A DNA stretch of 64,000 bases from Heterobilharzia americana. Taxonomy: Eukaryota; Platyhelminthes; Trematoda; Strigeidida; Schistosomatidae. The position numbers were made by a program, and so were the translations under genes. Shown piece after piece: positions 43,641 to 56,159 of the stretch. The stretch lies in NCBI GenBank assembly GCA_944470555.2, contig OX104131.1, forward strand, positions 20,328,515 to 20,392,514, in the 5' to 3' direction. Every line of letters starts with the position of its first letter. The first letter of the stretch is position 1. Under the pieces are notes generated by a model. That model ran no database searches. It was not told the DNA's origin and saw nothing but the letters and a program-made list of their open reading frames with translations.

Positions 43641-45771
43641 AAATTTGAATTTTTTGTGTAATGTGATCGCCTTCATGCAAATTTAAATCAATCAGAGATA
43701 GTCTTGAGTAAACTTATGAAATGGAAATAATTCTAATCCTAATTATTCACATAGACATTCTTAATAAGCATAACTTTAGATAAATTATAGATCATTCTGT
43801 TCTAAGGTGTTGATTTATTTAATGCTCATCACATCAGGATGTGAAAAAAATTCAGTAAATTAGAATTTTAAATATTCGCCTATGTCAGGTAACTAGGGTA
43901 TATTCATGCCATTTTATTCTTTCTATCTGAAATTCGTTATAATACATCAAATTTACTACATTTTTTCACTAGTTTAAAAGTCTTACTGAGTAGATAAACT
44001 GAAAGGCTTTATTCGGATGTTATTAACTTCAGCTTAATCTATAATTTCTATGAAGCTATAAGTGTTCAAACAGGTAAGTAGAGTAACATAGTGTGCTTCT
44101 ATCCACTCTGACTTATGCTTCCACTGACTATTGTCTGATGTGAATACTCATTGAATGATGGCAACTTGAATTCGTCAGAGTAACTCAACAATATATCATA
44201 TTTTATTTCATCAAATCATTAAAATCAAATTAGAAACAGCTTTTACTGTATAGCGGTTTAAGTTGCCACAGATTCAGTGAGTAAGTAAAAGTCTGCATTT
44301 CCATAAACGACTCAGACCGATGGTGAACGTCTTCAAGTATTGATACTGTATTTTCTTCTGTCTGCCTCTTACTTTTTTCTAACCTTAACCTTCTTCAGCC
44401 TACCTTGCACGACAGATAAGTTTGTGACTAGGCATTCATCATTGTCTAGTAACAAACCATGAGGGATATTTGCTAACAACCTTCGGATATGCATGAAAGA
44501 GATAATAACGAACAAGTATAGATCATTATTTCTCCATACGTTAGTCGTTAAGCAGTCAGTTACTTAAAATAAACAGTTAAAACTTTACAATTACACTCTT
44601 TTATACTACTTACGAAGTGAAGTGATGTACTCTGAAATAAAAGTCATGACTGCTTCAGCTTTCAGGACAAATTTGACTGCAGTTGTCAGTCAGTTTTGTT
44701 CTATAAGATAATGTTTATTCTACGCTTGTACTCTGTTTAGCTACTGATCTCAGTCAATATGGTTCTAGTGCAAGACTTTCCCTGCTTTCGTTTACTAATA
44801 TATCTTAAACGACGGAATAAGCTTTTTCGATACATTTTTCAGCTTATTTTGTGAATAAAAGAAGCCAGAAAAGTGCAGATTTTTCACTTCATTTGAGCGT
44901 GCGCCTTTTGATTTGATCAAAACTCTTGTTATCGTGGAATATTTAAATCACATAGGTAGTTTTAGGGAGTGACTTCAAAAGCCATTCTAATAACCGCTGA
45001 AATAACCAATCATGTTTCGCTGTTTTTGGTGGTAACTTAGTTATTTTATAAAATGGAGAAATGTAATTGGTTGTTTCTCCAGTCTTTAGAAAGGTCTTCA
45101 AAATCATTCATTTGGAAACATGCACTTATGGTACAGAGAACTAAGTGTGCTTATATGCGGAGCTGTTATATAATATCTTTTAGTTAGAGTTACATTCCAC
45201 TTAATTGATTGCAATGATAAACTTGTATTGTTAGTAGCTGATAGAACCATCACCAGCAAGAAAGAACGGCTTGAACTCAGCTGAGAAGAAACTTACTGAA
45301 ACTTAAATCTGTTGTTAACAAATCTGTTGACAGAAATGGCTGATTATAGGCAGTCTGAGAACAAAGAAGAGAAAATTAAGTTGGATACTTAATTAGAAAT
45401 CATGTTGTTCTCAGCAAATTAGTCTACAGGCTGACGATATAACCTTAGTGAACATCACTTTTGTGTTTAAAGGATTCTAGAGATAAAGCCCAAAAATCTT
45501 CCTCAGGGAGTGCATTTAGAGCCTTAAATCTCTCTTGGAGTACAAGCTATCGTTGATGTTTGTTCTGATGTGTTCGGATTGCAACTATTGGGTATACCCA
45601 CTAAGATTTATACTAGAGTTTAGTATAAGTAAAGTAGTGCTAAAATTGAACAATCTATCATTAGATCACCTCTCACTCATCTATGTTCCAATGGATGTAT
45701 ATTCAGTACAATCAAGCTTTCCTCGCATGGTTTGAACATAAGTCCACGAACAGGCTCAGCCCAGAGTAATT
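43641..45771. other. Unassigned AT-rich DNA
   Basis: No gene or repeat recognised. A 66-codon frame at 45535-45735 has no known domain. Confidence 0.5.
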
Positions 45772-47430
45772 TATTATTATTATTTGTCCCTTGGGTTCCT
45801 AATGGAACATAGGGATTCAGTAGCACGTCTCTGGTGCACTCTGTTCTCTGCGAACTTTTGAACCTGGCTCCACGACAGCTCACAAGCTCGCATTTCTTCC
45901 TCACAAGATCTCCTCAATGTCACCCTTGGACACCCAACTCGTCGTTTCCCATCTAGGTTCCACTCGAGTGCCTGGCCTGGAGTGTGATGTCCCCAATCGG
46001 CCTTCTCAATGTATGCTCAACCCATCTCCAACTTCTGCATATTTGTTTAGCGATGGCTTCTTGCTTCGTTGGTTAGTTCCCAGAGTTCCTTGTTGCCTGT
46101 TATTATTAATCTGACCATCTGAGGTTCAGTAACGAGCCAGCGTAGGCAAATGTTGATGAATGTCTGTAGTTTTTCGGAAGTGCTTTTCGTGACACTCTAA
46201 GTTTGAGAACAATATAGCAGCACTGACTTGACTGACATTATTGTTGAAAATCCGGATGCTGTTCACGCTTTATGCTGAGCGCAGAAGATCTCCACAATGG
46301 TTTCAGGCTAATGAACACCTGTCTTGCTGTCTTTCGGATACTGGTTTCGACGTCCTCATCTGTGCCGCCTGTAGTTGAAACAGTGCTGCCTAGATAGGTG
46401 AAGGAAACTACTTCCTTAAAGTTTCTTCCGTTGATGGTGAGCTTGTTGTTGGTGTTGGTTGGGTATCTCCATCGCCTTTGTCTTCTCTACGTTCACCTGA
46501 AGCAAGTCCCGTCTTCGCTGCATCGCCTCTTCTGTCAACTTGTTAGTTTTCACCTGTAGATCTTCAAGTTTGTGTAACATTAGACACAAGTCATCGGCGA
46601 AATCCGAGTCTTCTGGGTTCTTTTCCACGGTCCACCCTATACCCTTCTTCTCACTCCTCACTGTATGTTGCATGATTGAGTCCTGTCGACCACAAACAGG
46701 AAGATCATCGGTGATAGTAAGCGGTAGCTCATCTTACTCCTCTCTGTCTTCACTTCAAACGCATCACTGAGATTTCCATTGTGAGTCACTCGGCATGTGA
46801 CGTCGTCATATAGCCAGCTGTTGAATGAGGTTGATAAAAGTTTGTGTTATTCCATAGTGTTGAAGCAGTTGCCAAATTACTTGTCGGTCAAAGCTGTAAA
46901 AGGCCTTTTCAAAGTCGATGAAGTTGAGGTAGATAGTTGACTGCCATTCTATACTCTGTTCTATGATGATGCAAAGCGTGGTAATTTGGTCCGCACATGA
47001 TTTGTACTTCCTGAATGTAGCCAGCCAGCCTGTTCCGGTGGTAATTTTGAATCCAGTGCATCATTTGGTCTCTCCAGGATGATGCGGCTTAATATTTTGC
47101 TCATGGTGGACAGAGGTAGAACATGATTTAACGCCAGTTCTAGCAAAACACTTGCGCCACCCACTTCATTTTGAGAGTTTGACGAGGTAGCCCTTCTTCC
47201 AGTCAGTCGGCAGGTACCTTCCCTGCCTTCCAGACCTTCTGCAATAATGGTGTGAGCATGTCCGCTGCTGTCTCTGCGTCTTCTTTCAGTGCTACTGGTG
47301 GGATTCCATCTGGTCCTGCTGCTACCCACATTTTAGTAGCTTTATGGCGTTCATGACTTCCTCTTTTGTTGGAGGATTTATGTTCACTTGCAGTTCTGTG
47401 GCTGTAGGTGGTATTTCCGGACGAAGCCAG
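45772..47430 (-). mobile_element. RTE-clade LINE copy E, 5'-truncated
   Basis: Minus strand. Tail (AAT)n at 45772-45787, then LCSIRNPRD-equivalent, GRPR/TWRR region (about 45905-45950), YLGS region (about 46380-46410), connector with NQHQQQ (about 46445), an FADD-like DFADDLCLM (46560-46615), RT start with KPHHPGE and the linker (about 47150-47330), and NPPTKEEV at about 47360-47385. Truncated before the endonuclease. It lacks the AACCTAAAGTACC insert of copies A, B and D (it reads GGAAGGTACCTGCCGACTG), so it belongs to another branch. Several frameshifts make it inactive. Confidence 0.88.
46416..46673 (-). pseudogene. RTE E RT fragment with FADD motif
   Basis: An 85-codon open piece of the reverse transcriptase: start of the motif B/C interval (MQHTVRSEKKGIGWTVEK), motif C DSDFADDLCLML (residues 22-33) with both catalytic Asp codons, then LEDLQVKTNKLTEEAM and the variable NQHQQQ connector. 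An extra QRRRDLL-like insertion compared with copy C shows a local indel. Dead fragment. Confidence 0.75.
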
Positions 47431-47579
47431 AGTAATGGCTCTTACCTCTTTGTAATGGAGGAGTAAGGATGATTCGTGGCCTCAGCTCCCTGCCTTCCAC
47501 TTTGAATATGTGACACGTGTCATGCCACATATGTCTAACCTTTCATTTCTCGGAATCGAAGTTTACTCCACTGTAATCT
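47431..47579. other. Junction between RTE E and the CR1/Jockey-like LINE
   Basis: Short segment that may be the 3' part of the LINE that follows (reading minus). No clear motif. Confidence 0.3.
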
Positions 47580-48610
47580 ACCTAATGGTGAGGTGGGGTC
47601 CAGTCATCTTGCGAAGTGAGGCTGTTGCATCTGTTACTTATTTCTCTGAATAGACTCACATCATCATCAGGTAGAATATTTTCAGAAGATACCTTCAAAG
47701 GTGAGTCATCTATATAAATTAGGGGTGGTAGAGACTCTAAGAACGAACCCTGTGAGACACTATTAGGGCATCTCGTCTCTTTGGACATAGACGAATCTCC
47801 TCGAACTTTAGAGAGGTGGTCACTTAAATGTGATTCCAGTCAGTCATTAAAGTGTGAACTGATTTATACTAGCCTCATCTTTTTGACTAGACAGTTATGG
47901 TTGGTGCGATCACTAGCCTTAGAAAAATTGAGGCGCATGACAACTATTCTACCTCGAGGATCAATGATACTAGTCCATATATGTACTGTGGTTAGTAGAT
48001 TAGTGATGTATGAACACCCGTTTCTTAAATGCTGTTGGTGGAGTGCAGGGAGTATAATGAATATAGTATATTAATAGTCACATAAATCATAGCGAATTAG
48101 CTGCTGTATCACTTTCGAGAGTATGGACAAGTGAGTCACGAGACTAGTTAATTCAATAGCTTAGCCAGCCTTTAAAATAGGTGTGACATGGCCTGACTTC
48201 CAAAGTTCAGGCACTGTGTCCTGGTTGATAGAATACATGAATAATCACATAATGCTTTAGGTTAGAAACGAGATGCCTTCATGAAGTAATGTTGATTTTA
48301 TTTGAATAGAGAAATATATCCTTTCGCGGGCTTGTTAGTTTACCGCAAAACCAGATCAACACTCAGACCAACGGTTAACAGTTATGTTGTATTTGCCAGA
48401 TACCCACAGATATCTGTAGATGCAGTCAATGACGAGAAGGTTTGTAAATATTGGTCTATCAAGACGTCTGTGGCTTCGACACCATTACTAGTCAGCCCAC
48501 TGGGACCCATTATTTTTGGACCTTGTGTCTTGGCTTGTCAGAATAGTGCTGTATGGCGGCAAAGCTCTTTTTGGGTGGAACGTAGACGTATTAGTGACCC
48601 CGGGTAGCTA
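47580..48610 (-). mobile_element. CR1/Jockey-like LINE fossil (RT)
   Basis: Reading the minus strand over changing frames: a pre-RT part (GLTSNGVEATDV, then Q.F..LTASTD at about 48400-48500), RPISLT-type decay near 48160, TTVHIWTSIIDPRG (about 47955-48000), a motif A equivalent (FSKASDRTNHNCLVKKMRL, about 47870-47935) with the first Asp position degraded, then WLESHLSD, a motif B remnant SVSQGS(F)LE, LIYIDDSPLKVSS and motif C in the frame ILPDDDVSLFREI (residues about 31-43 of 47582-47788). The domain order is that of CR1/Jockey-group RTs. Endonuclease not seen. Dead. Confidence 0.75.
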
Positions 48611-51600
48611 CTTGGTATATTCCTGTGTTGACTTAATATAGCCTGAGTTGGATACATTTATATATATGATGGTGGTTCAGTTTCTCGATAAACGGAAAAA
48701 GCGGTAAGAAAAAAGATGAAGTGCAAAATTAAAAATATAAACAAAATAGAGTGGTTGATATATATTCACCATGGCTATGGCTACTTTCAGGCCTTTCTAG
48801 ATTTGAATAGAGTGTTTACACTTTGATTCGTGCATCTTTTGTCAAAAACATGAATGGTTGTAGAAAACTTCAGGAATTTGGGGCTTTTTACGAAAATCAT
48901 GTCGGTCTTATTCCATACTATAACGGTACCGATGTTTATCATTTTGCAAGGCCTTGGTTCGAAGATTTCTCATTTCTTCGAATTGTTTTTAGGTAGATTC
49001 TTAGCTTTTTTTCTTGTTCTGAGCTCTGTTGTTTCTTGTTAACCTCAGAGGCCTGACTGTATGGTTGCATGTTACTTTCGGTCGTTTTCGACACTCTGGA
49101 GCTGTATGTGGAACAGAGTGGCTTGCAGAAGACGTGATTCTGTCATGTATAAACATCTAACGGTTAACCATTTCTTGTTAATCGCAGTTACATTCCTAGC
49201 CTATTTATTCTACAGTCCTCTGAAGGGCTATTGTGTCAAACCGTTTGAATTTCCACAGACATTGGTTTACTGGACGACTCAACTCTGCTTGGCAGGCATG
49301 ATTAGTTTTGCTAATGAAGGGAATATTGTAGGGTTGTCAAACAGGAACTCCTTGTTTGGAGTCTAGAGAAGAGGGAATTTGGCTGTTTATCAATCAAATT
49401 GTTGATCCTTCACCTTCGATAAGTTCTTCAACAGGATTATAAAATCCAGCTACAGTGGAATCACCACTTTCACCCTTTTTATGGTATGTGAAATTGATCT
49501 CAGGAAGATCGAAACTTCTTGATATTAAGATACGTGTGACCTAGTTCGAGAGAGCAACTAATTATTGTAATGCCAGTTTCCGTTTAGCTTCCAATATATC
49601 ACTCCTAACTTGTAATCTTAGCTACTTATACGAAAAACCACAGTGATTCTTCCAGACAGTCAAGTCCTTGGTTATGAACTTTATGACCTGAGAAAGAAAG
49701 TGATTCAGAGAACCACCTCACCACCTTTTTAATAATTTTACAACTGTAAAACAAGACAGGGTTTGGAGGAGCAAGCTGTTGATCTCAGACTTCGAAGGAG
49801 TCCTGTTTCAGTAGCACCATGAAGATGAAGACTTACTGTGATGCTTAATTCAAGTAGCTCATTGATTTTGTCTAGTAATTACTATGCATTTGTGTAGATC
49901 CGGTTAATCTTCTCCACTTGTAACGCATCTAGTAGCGTTTTCTCAATGTTTATTGTCTTCGGTAAAAGATAAAACCTATAATCTTGGAGCTGGCTAATGA
50001 ACAATCCGTTGGTTGACATATAATTCAAGATAACTCAAGGAGTCAAAGGGATATTAAGAAAGAAAGTTAGTTAAACAGATTAAAGTTGGCTTACTTGAAA
50101 TCGCACACAAAGCTGAAGAGTTTTCAGAGCTTCAGTTGCCACAGTCTTAGGTTGACGTCAGTCACGCTCCAAAGTCTCCTCAAATTTGGTAACAGTGGAT
50201 CATTGCGTCTGTGAAAACCTTCAGTGTTTGTGAGAGCCCTCTATGTGACTGTTAATGTGGTTGCTCAAACTAGTAATTCGTCGTTTACTAAAGTGTGTCC
50301 ATATAAATCATTTAGTATTCCCGCATATATTCGTATATACAACGAAGTTGCCTTTTGAAATACTCATAGCGATGTAAGAATGTGTTTGAATTAAGTGAAA
50401 TGAAGATTGTTCCATCTGTATACTTATCTGGTACCAGTCATTTTTTACCAAGGCAGATCTAACCTTGGAGTGATGAAACTATATAGTTGACATTGAAGGC
50501 AATAATACTTCTAACATTTTGAAGGAGCACCTATGACACACGTCAGGAGAGCAGAATCATCTTGGCGTGGCTGTGGTTTGATTGAACAGCACTTATTTCG
50601 GCTGCTGCTGGGTCTAATACAAATCCTTTTTAGAAACCGCACAATACTTGATGCTGCCGAACATTCGAAGTAATAAAAAAACAGCATACATTACAGTGTG
50701 GTTACAACCATGACAGTCGGTAATAACTAGGTAGAATGGTGGAAATCTTACAGGTGATTTGGCTATTTCACCAAAATTCGTCTTCCTTATAGGTAGAGTA
50801 GATGCTTATTAACTTCGGAAGTGCTTCTGGCGACTGAGGCAGACAACACTTAGTTCTTCACCCTCAGGGTTCGTTCGTTATTCTATGTTTCATCTAGCAT
50901 GACTCACGGATGCCGCCGATGCCTAAAAATAATTGTGACACTTGCAGCTACCCGGGTGTAACTGAGACTTTACCTTGGCGAAATTATATTTAATGGCTTG
51001 CTTCCCAAACTTCATAAACATATAGTGGCGTACTTACGGTTTGTGCATCAGACTCTAGCAATGAATTTAGGTATACTTGTTATAAAATCGACAGTTTTGT
51101 GTCGATGGATCTACCTCTGCATACAAACGTTATTGTGCTGAGCCATGAAAGAAGCAAACTTGAGCTATGGGTTCTTGGAGTGTGCCAAAGGACCTGCTTC
51201 ACATCCTAGAAATTTAGTCGTGACGAGAAACGTCATCCTGATATTAAATACGCATTGAGGTTCGATATTCACTTAATGCAGAATGCTGTTCTGCACGACG
51301 CCATGACTGATTTCCTAAAAAGGATGTCTTAGCATCTTGAACCTCAATCTTGTTATTATATATGTAACAGCTAAAATCGGAACCACATGCTTCCTACTTA
51401 CATCCATATGTACAAATGGATCTGACTAAACAGTACCTAAAGTCGGACCAGCTGTTTTTGCTCGCTTTTATTTGCTACATACTAGGTATACGTGTGCTAC
51501 CACTCAAAACGTAGTTGCAAAGAAATGTTTTGTCTAATGAAACTCTTTCAAGTTTGACTCAGAGTCTTCACAACTGATTAACCACTTGTGCAACATGTCA

Positions 51601-51949
51601 TTTAATACATGCCCAGTATCAACAGCGCTAACTGAACTAGCACTGCTACAAGCTACTGGAAGAAAACTGTTGGGTATGGTTTATGCACGGAAGTTAGCTT
51701 TCACATTAAACTGTGGCAAAATTATGTGTGCGAATTCGTACGCGAATTCAAGGCAAAAACCAAGTCCCGTATTTTTGTGCAATGACGTATCAGTAAAGTG
51801 TAAAGTCCGCGGCTTCCAAAATAGACCAGTGATGCCCGTAATCTAAGTCAGATATGCTTTGATTTAAGTATCATGGACTATTCCATGTCCGTGATAGGTA
51901 ATCCAACACAAAGTGTGAAAGATGTTGCTGACCAAACCGACATTATACA
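48611..51949. other. Unassigned DNA
   Basis: About 3.3 kb without assignable feature. Open frames at 48854-49042 and 49061-49366 (62 and 101 codons), and at 51586-51846 (86 codons), show no motif I recognise. 50860-51330 is less AT-rich and may be an unrecognised repeat. Confidence 0.4.
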
Positions 51950-53560
51950 CGAAATTCGATGGAGCTTATAACCACAGCTAGTCTTCATGTTGGCTGCTTT
52001 TATCCGACAGGGAGTCTCTCTAAAACTTGGGCTGCCGACAACTTTTTCCACTAAGTATATTTCATCGAATTCCTCCCTTACTATTGCTATATTTTTTGAA
52101 TGTGTCTTCTATATACTATGGTCCTTGAAAAACTGTCAAAGCTCCGAACAGGAAATTCACCGGGGTGTGACGACATTCCACCGCTTGTGTTAGAATAACG
52201 TGCGAGTGCCTTATGCGGCCCGCTCCGTAATACGTTTCAACACTCCTTCGACAAACGCATACTTTCACGTGAGTAGAAACGTGCTGTTCTCTCTCCGAAC
52301 TTCAGGGGAGGAGATAGACAGGGTACAAAACGCTACTGACCCTTGGCATGTCTACCAGTAGTATTGGAAGTAATAAGCAGCCGGGTAGATGGCCATGTCA
52401 GAGAATACTTGGACAAGACAGGAGCACTAAAGGATGTGTTGCACGGTTTCCACAAAAAATGGTCTTGTGACTCAAGCCTTTAGGCAGCTGGTCAGAAATG
52501 GACGGGCGTACTTACACCCCAAAGTCCCTGTTTATGTGGTAGTCCTGGACTTGCCAAAGCCTCTGACACAGTCTCAGACGCCATTCTCAAATTTCAGAAT
52601 CGGAGGTTAAACACTCTTACGACTGCAGGACTATTTAGATGACAGAAAATTCTACACAAAATTCAATAGGGTTTGATCGACTTGGAGAACATCATCATCC
52701 ACTGTATCGTAAAATGCGATTCTAGGTCTACTGCTAATGCTTCTTTTTGTAAATGACCACCCATTGAGTCTCAACTCTCTGATTTTACTTTGTACTGATA
52801 AGTGAAAGTTATGGAGTGCTGTGACATTTGAATCAGAATCCGCAGTACTACTCAGCAATCTCAGATTACGTTAAGAGTGGGCAAGTAATAACGGACTGGG
52901 ATTTAACCTGGATCAATGCTGAATCGCATTCCTGGCTCGCAAAAGGTGTCAGACTCCTTCTATGATACGCAACTGTCCTAAACCTGGGACTAATACTTGC
53001 TGACAAGCTAGACACCAGCTCCAACTGTCCATAAGACCCCTTGAGAGCCTAAGAAGCACTGCAGTTAATGCACAGACAAGTAGGTGCCCTCACTGTGGAG
53101 CTCTTCCTGGAGCTGGACGAGACTTAAGTATGACCTCACTTAGAGTTCCACGGCATCGTTGCCTCACCATATTTAAAGAGAGGTGTGAACCTTTTGGAGA
53201 AGGTACAGGTGCAATCAGCGGAGGTCATGGAGGAAATGCTGCATAAAACATATGAGGATAGGCTGAAAGACCTGTGGCCTTAATCTCTTAACTACTATAG
53301 GTCTCATGGCACGTTGATAACGGCTTACAAGATTCTAAATAATCCAATTCACCCAAACACAAGAAATCCACCGAACGGCCTTTTTGCCAACCCTCTGATA
53401 ACCCAAGAAGAATTGCTTATCAAAGGGCGGAAACCCGTGCCCATTCAAAAGGTATTTTCGGTGAGTTTCTGGGTACTTGAATACAATGCCTACGGAGATT
53501 TATACTGGTCCACCCGTCAATAACTTGGAAAAGGGGTTCTGAATAATTTCAAAATTGTCA
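51950..53560 (+). mobile_element. CR1/Jockey-like LINE fossil (RT and C-terminal part)
   Basis: Motifs in order: LRTGNSPGCDDIPPLVLE (about 52139-52193), FQHSFDKRI, FRGGDRQ, VDGHVREYLDKTGALKD (52385-52437), HGF and WSC, a decayed motif A (LAKASDTVSDAILK, about 52550-52592), LLLMLLFVNDHPLSL (about 52732-52776), a degraded motif C (LCTDK instead of Y/FxDD), GFNLDQC (about 52900), and the C-terminal VNLLEKVQ and LITAYKILNN (53303-53343). Order and motifs fit a CR1/Jockey-group LINE, distinct in sequence from the copy at 47580-48610. Many stops. The C-terminal open frame 53314-53523 is part of it. Confidence 0.75.
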
Positions 53561-54300
53561 AAATTAACTTTGTGACCTAAAGTTGTGGCATCTAGAGCTA
53601 CGGCTGAGATGGATGGTGGGAAACTGTCTTTCCTCCATAGTCTTGTTGAGTGGAAAGAAAATGAACATTTAGGTACGACCATTTTCATGAAAGCAACACA
53701 TTCGAAAAAGTCTTGTTGCATTTATAAAACAAAGTGCTCAGGCTGTGATGCAGTATAAACAGGACAAACGTTCCGTGAAATCAGAACTACAGAAAGTGAA
53801 CACCGAATGGCTTCCACAAGACCACCTAGAAATCAAGTGGAACTGAAAAACTTGGAAATATTTCAGCCATAGCTCTACATGTTATAACATTAAGTCACAT
53901 GGTTGATTTTGTCAATATTGAAATTATTCGGCAAGAATCTGGAAATTAGAAGAACGTCTGATAACAGAATCTCTTCAAATAAAGTGGGATCAAGCTTGTC
54001 TTGACAGGAATGACGGGGTAAAACCTAGATTGACCTGATGTCAACATATTCTCAAATACTGACATAACAAACGTACACACGATAAAAAGTAACAATATAT
54101 GTGTACACACAAATCTTGGTCTGTATTTCATACACTGTTCACACACACAACACACACTACAAATGAATTTGATCTCTGTTCTACAATTCTGACAACGCAG
54201 AATCGTTTGTGCGAAAGAACACTTGTCAAGTTGTCACATATAAGCTTGGAAGATACTCACTACAACTTTGATAAAGCTATTAGCACTAAATAGCTAAACG
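53561..54300 (+). mobile_element. Penelope-like element 3, GIY-YIG and 3' end
   Basis: The frame around 53690-53900 reads SCCIYKTKCSGCDAV, a stop where the Tyr of YxG is expected, then TGQTFREIR..EHRMASTRPPRNQVELKNLE. Further on ALHVIT and SHMVDFVNIEIIRQ are followed by RLITESLQIKWDQ. Cys pair, YxGxT, R and EH are the signature of the PLE GIY-YIG nuclease. A second open segment (54099-54293) ends in LVKLSHISLEDTHYNFDKAISTK. It directly abuts the CR1/Jockey-like fossil. Confidence 0.75.
54099..54293 (+). pseudogene. C-terminal open segment of PLE 3
   Basis: A 64-codon frame: MCTHKSWSVFHTLFTH, a Thr/His-rich part, then EFDLCSTILTTQNRL and the tail KLSHISLEDTHYNFDKAI. It lies at a natural distance after the GIY-YIG remnant and looks like the end of the same protein or translated 3' sequence. 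No domain assigned. Confidence 0.4.
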
Positions 54301-55079
54301 TCAGCTGAAAAAAATTTGTTTTGTTTTACCTTCACTAGGATGTATAAATATCGAAATAATGATTACTATTTACCCAGTACACAATTTTTTTCAAATCGAC
54401 GAGTTTTTTTCATCGCTGTTATCTTCCATTAATCTACCCAGGTTTCTCTTTTCCTTCCTTACTAAGTTTTCCCGCCTTTTTTTCCTGCCACTTCTATTTT
54501 TTACTCAACCACTCGGAACATCTGTCTGATGAAACTACACTTGAAGAATCGATGTCCATCATAGTCCTTGGAAAAGTCATACAATCCTGGCGAATTTAAT
54601 CAAGACCCAACCGTCCATCAGGTTACCAGAGATCCGACAGGGGAGTGATTAGACCTACTGCACCGGAATCCAACAAAGACATGGAAATGTCCGCAATACC
54701 TAGAAGAGAGCGTGAAGAAATCAATTACACTGGCTGGTAAGATGTTAGACATTGAATCACGTACGTTCGCACCTCTTTAAAATGTTTTTAAACTGTCTTT
54801 ACTCAATTCAGAATGGAAACAAAGAAAAAACTTTAAGCTGGATGGCAATGAACATATAAATGCTTAAAGATGCAGCACATCACTGTTCCTGGGATTCTTA
54901 AATAAAACGGCAGATTTTCGTACTGGCTGATCGAACCGTCAACGCTATGTTTACACTGGATTTCATAATCACCCAAAAGTCCAAATCAGACATTATCGTA
55001 TCACCAGCTACCCATTTCACATCAGTACCTTTAACGCCGTTATTATTAGCACTATTCAGATGAAGTAATTCTTTCTTTT
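54301..55079. other. Unassigned DNA, possible 3' region of another LINE
   Basis: No motif recognised. The end joins a LINE-like 3' tail at 55080-55165, so 54540-55080 may be decayed element sequence. This is inference from position only. Confidence 0.35.
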
Positions 55080-55165
55080 AAAAATATTGTACAGGGAGAG
55101 CATTTGTTGAAAATTCCATTATGTACAATACATGTTTGGAATAAAGCGATTATTATTATTAGAAG
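55080..55165 (+). repeat. 3' tail of an unidentified LINE-like element
   Basis: GTTGAAAATTCCAT, ACATGTTTGGAATAAAGC and then (ATT)n. The same end recurs inverted at 58505-58570, including the poly(A)-like AATAAA inside GGAATAAAGC and the trinucleotide tail. This is a conserved 3' terminus of a retroelement different from the RTE copies. Confidence 0.65.
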
Positions 55166-55485
55166 TCTACTTAAGACAATGAATACTGAAGCTAAAGGAT
55201 TTTCATTGATTTAGTAGAAGTAGAAAGTGAATATAAAAAGAAAAGTGTGAAAACGTTGTATTCTGACACTAAATATTCGATGTCAGTGAGAAGAATTCAA
55301 TGCAGTGGAGATGAAGCCTGTGATTTCAGTACTGGTTACTATTCCACTGAACCTCTGAAAGAATCACAGTTTCCAGTTGACAGTTGATATATCTTGCTCA
55401 TGAGTCTGATCGACGGTGGACTGAATTTTACGAACTTGTAACTAAGTTCTTGAAATACGAGTGCAAACACAATCATTCAGATCAC

Positions 55486-55526
<41 letters not shown>

Positions 55527-56159
55527 TAAAATTCCAATGATATAGATAAATTAATTTTTGACGTCTCACCGCTTCGCGGAAATCGCTTCGTCAGAGAATA
55601 GAATTTTGATCCTGCAGTTTACATTCAAATCATGTTTTACTATTTCGTCCGTGGAAAGTGAAACACTTTGGAAGGTATTGACGGCACTGTTGCTGGTGAA
55701 AATGGTTATTTGTTTAGGGAACTGTATGATACATATACTTATAAGTAGCAATACTTTATATTGTGAGACATCATGGTTAGGTGATATCACTAGGAAGGAT
55801 TTTGTAACAAGGTGCTTTATTTATGTTTGTCATGAACAGTTATAAAACTATCAAGTTAATTTTACCAGAATATTGGTTAAGTTACTTTTCAACGAAAAAC
55901 TGGTTAGACAATTAGATGAAATCATCGAATTAGCCACGAAATTTGAGAAGCCGTTGAATAACAACTGCTGGATGTCGTCACGAACTTGTTTTCTTCGGCG
56001 ACAGTAAATCATGGAACGTATTTAAACCATTAAAAAATTCATACTGAATGAAGTCATAAGGTCAGGTTGTAAAACCAACCATGCCTTAACTAATCACTGA
56101 GTTTGTCATGACTGTCATTCTATGAAAACTGTCTTCCTTTCATTGCATTTTTAGCATAG
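55166..56159. other. Unassigned DNA with (TA)n tract
   Basis: Includes a (TA)n run of about 41 bp at 55488-55528. Overlapping plus and minus frames at 55558-55845 are not recognised. Confidence 0.45.
55488..55528. repeat. (TA)n microsatellite
   Basis: Alternating TA with a single C near the right end. Confidence 0.95.

Noticed and set aside
47781..48607. Plus-strand frames of 97 and 101 codons
   Set aside because: Antisense to the CR1/Jockey-like LINE, whose RT motifs read on the minus strand.
53500..54155. Minus-strand frames of 73 and 69 codons
   Set aside because: Antisense to PLE 3 and the LINE C-terminus; no motif of their own.
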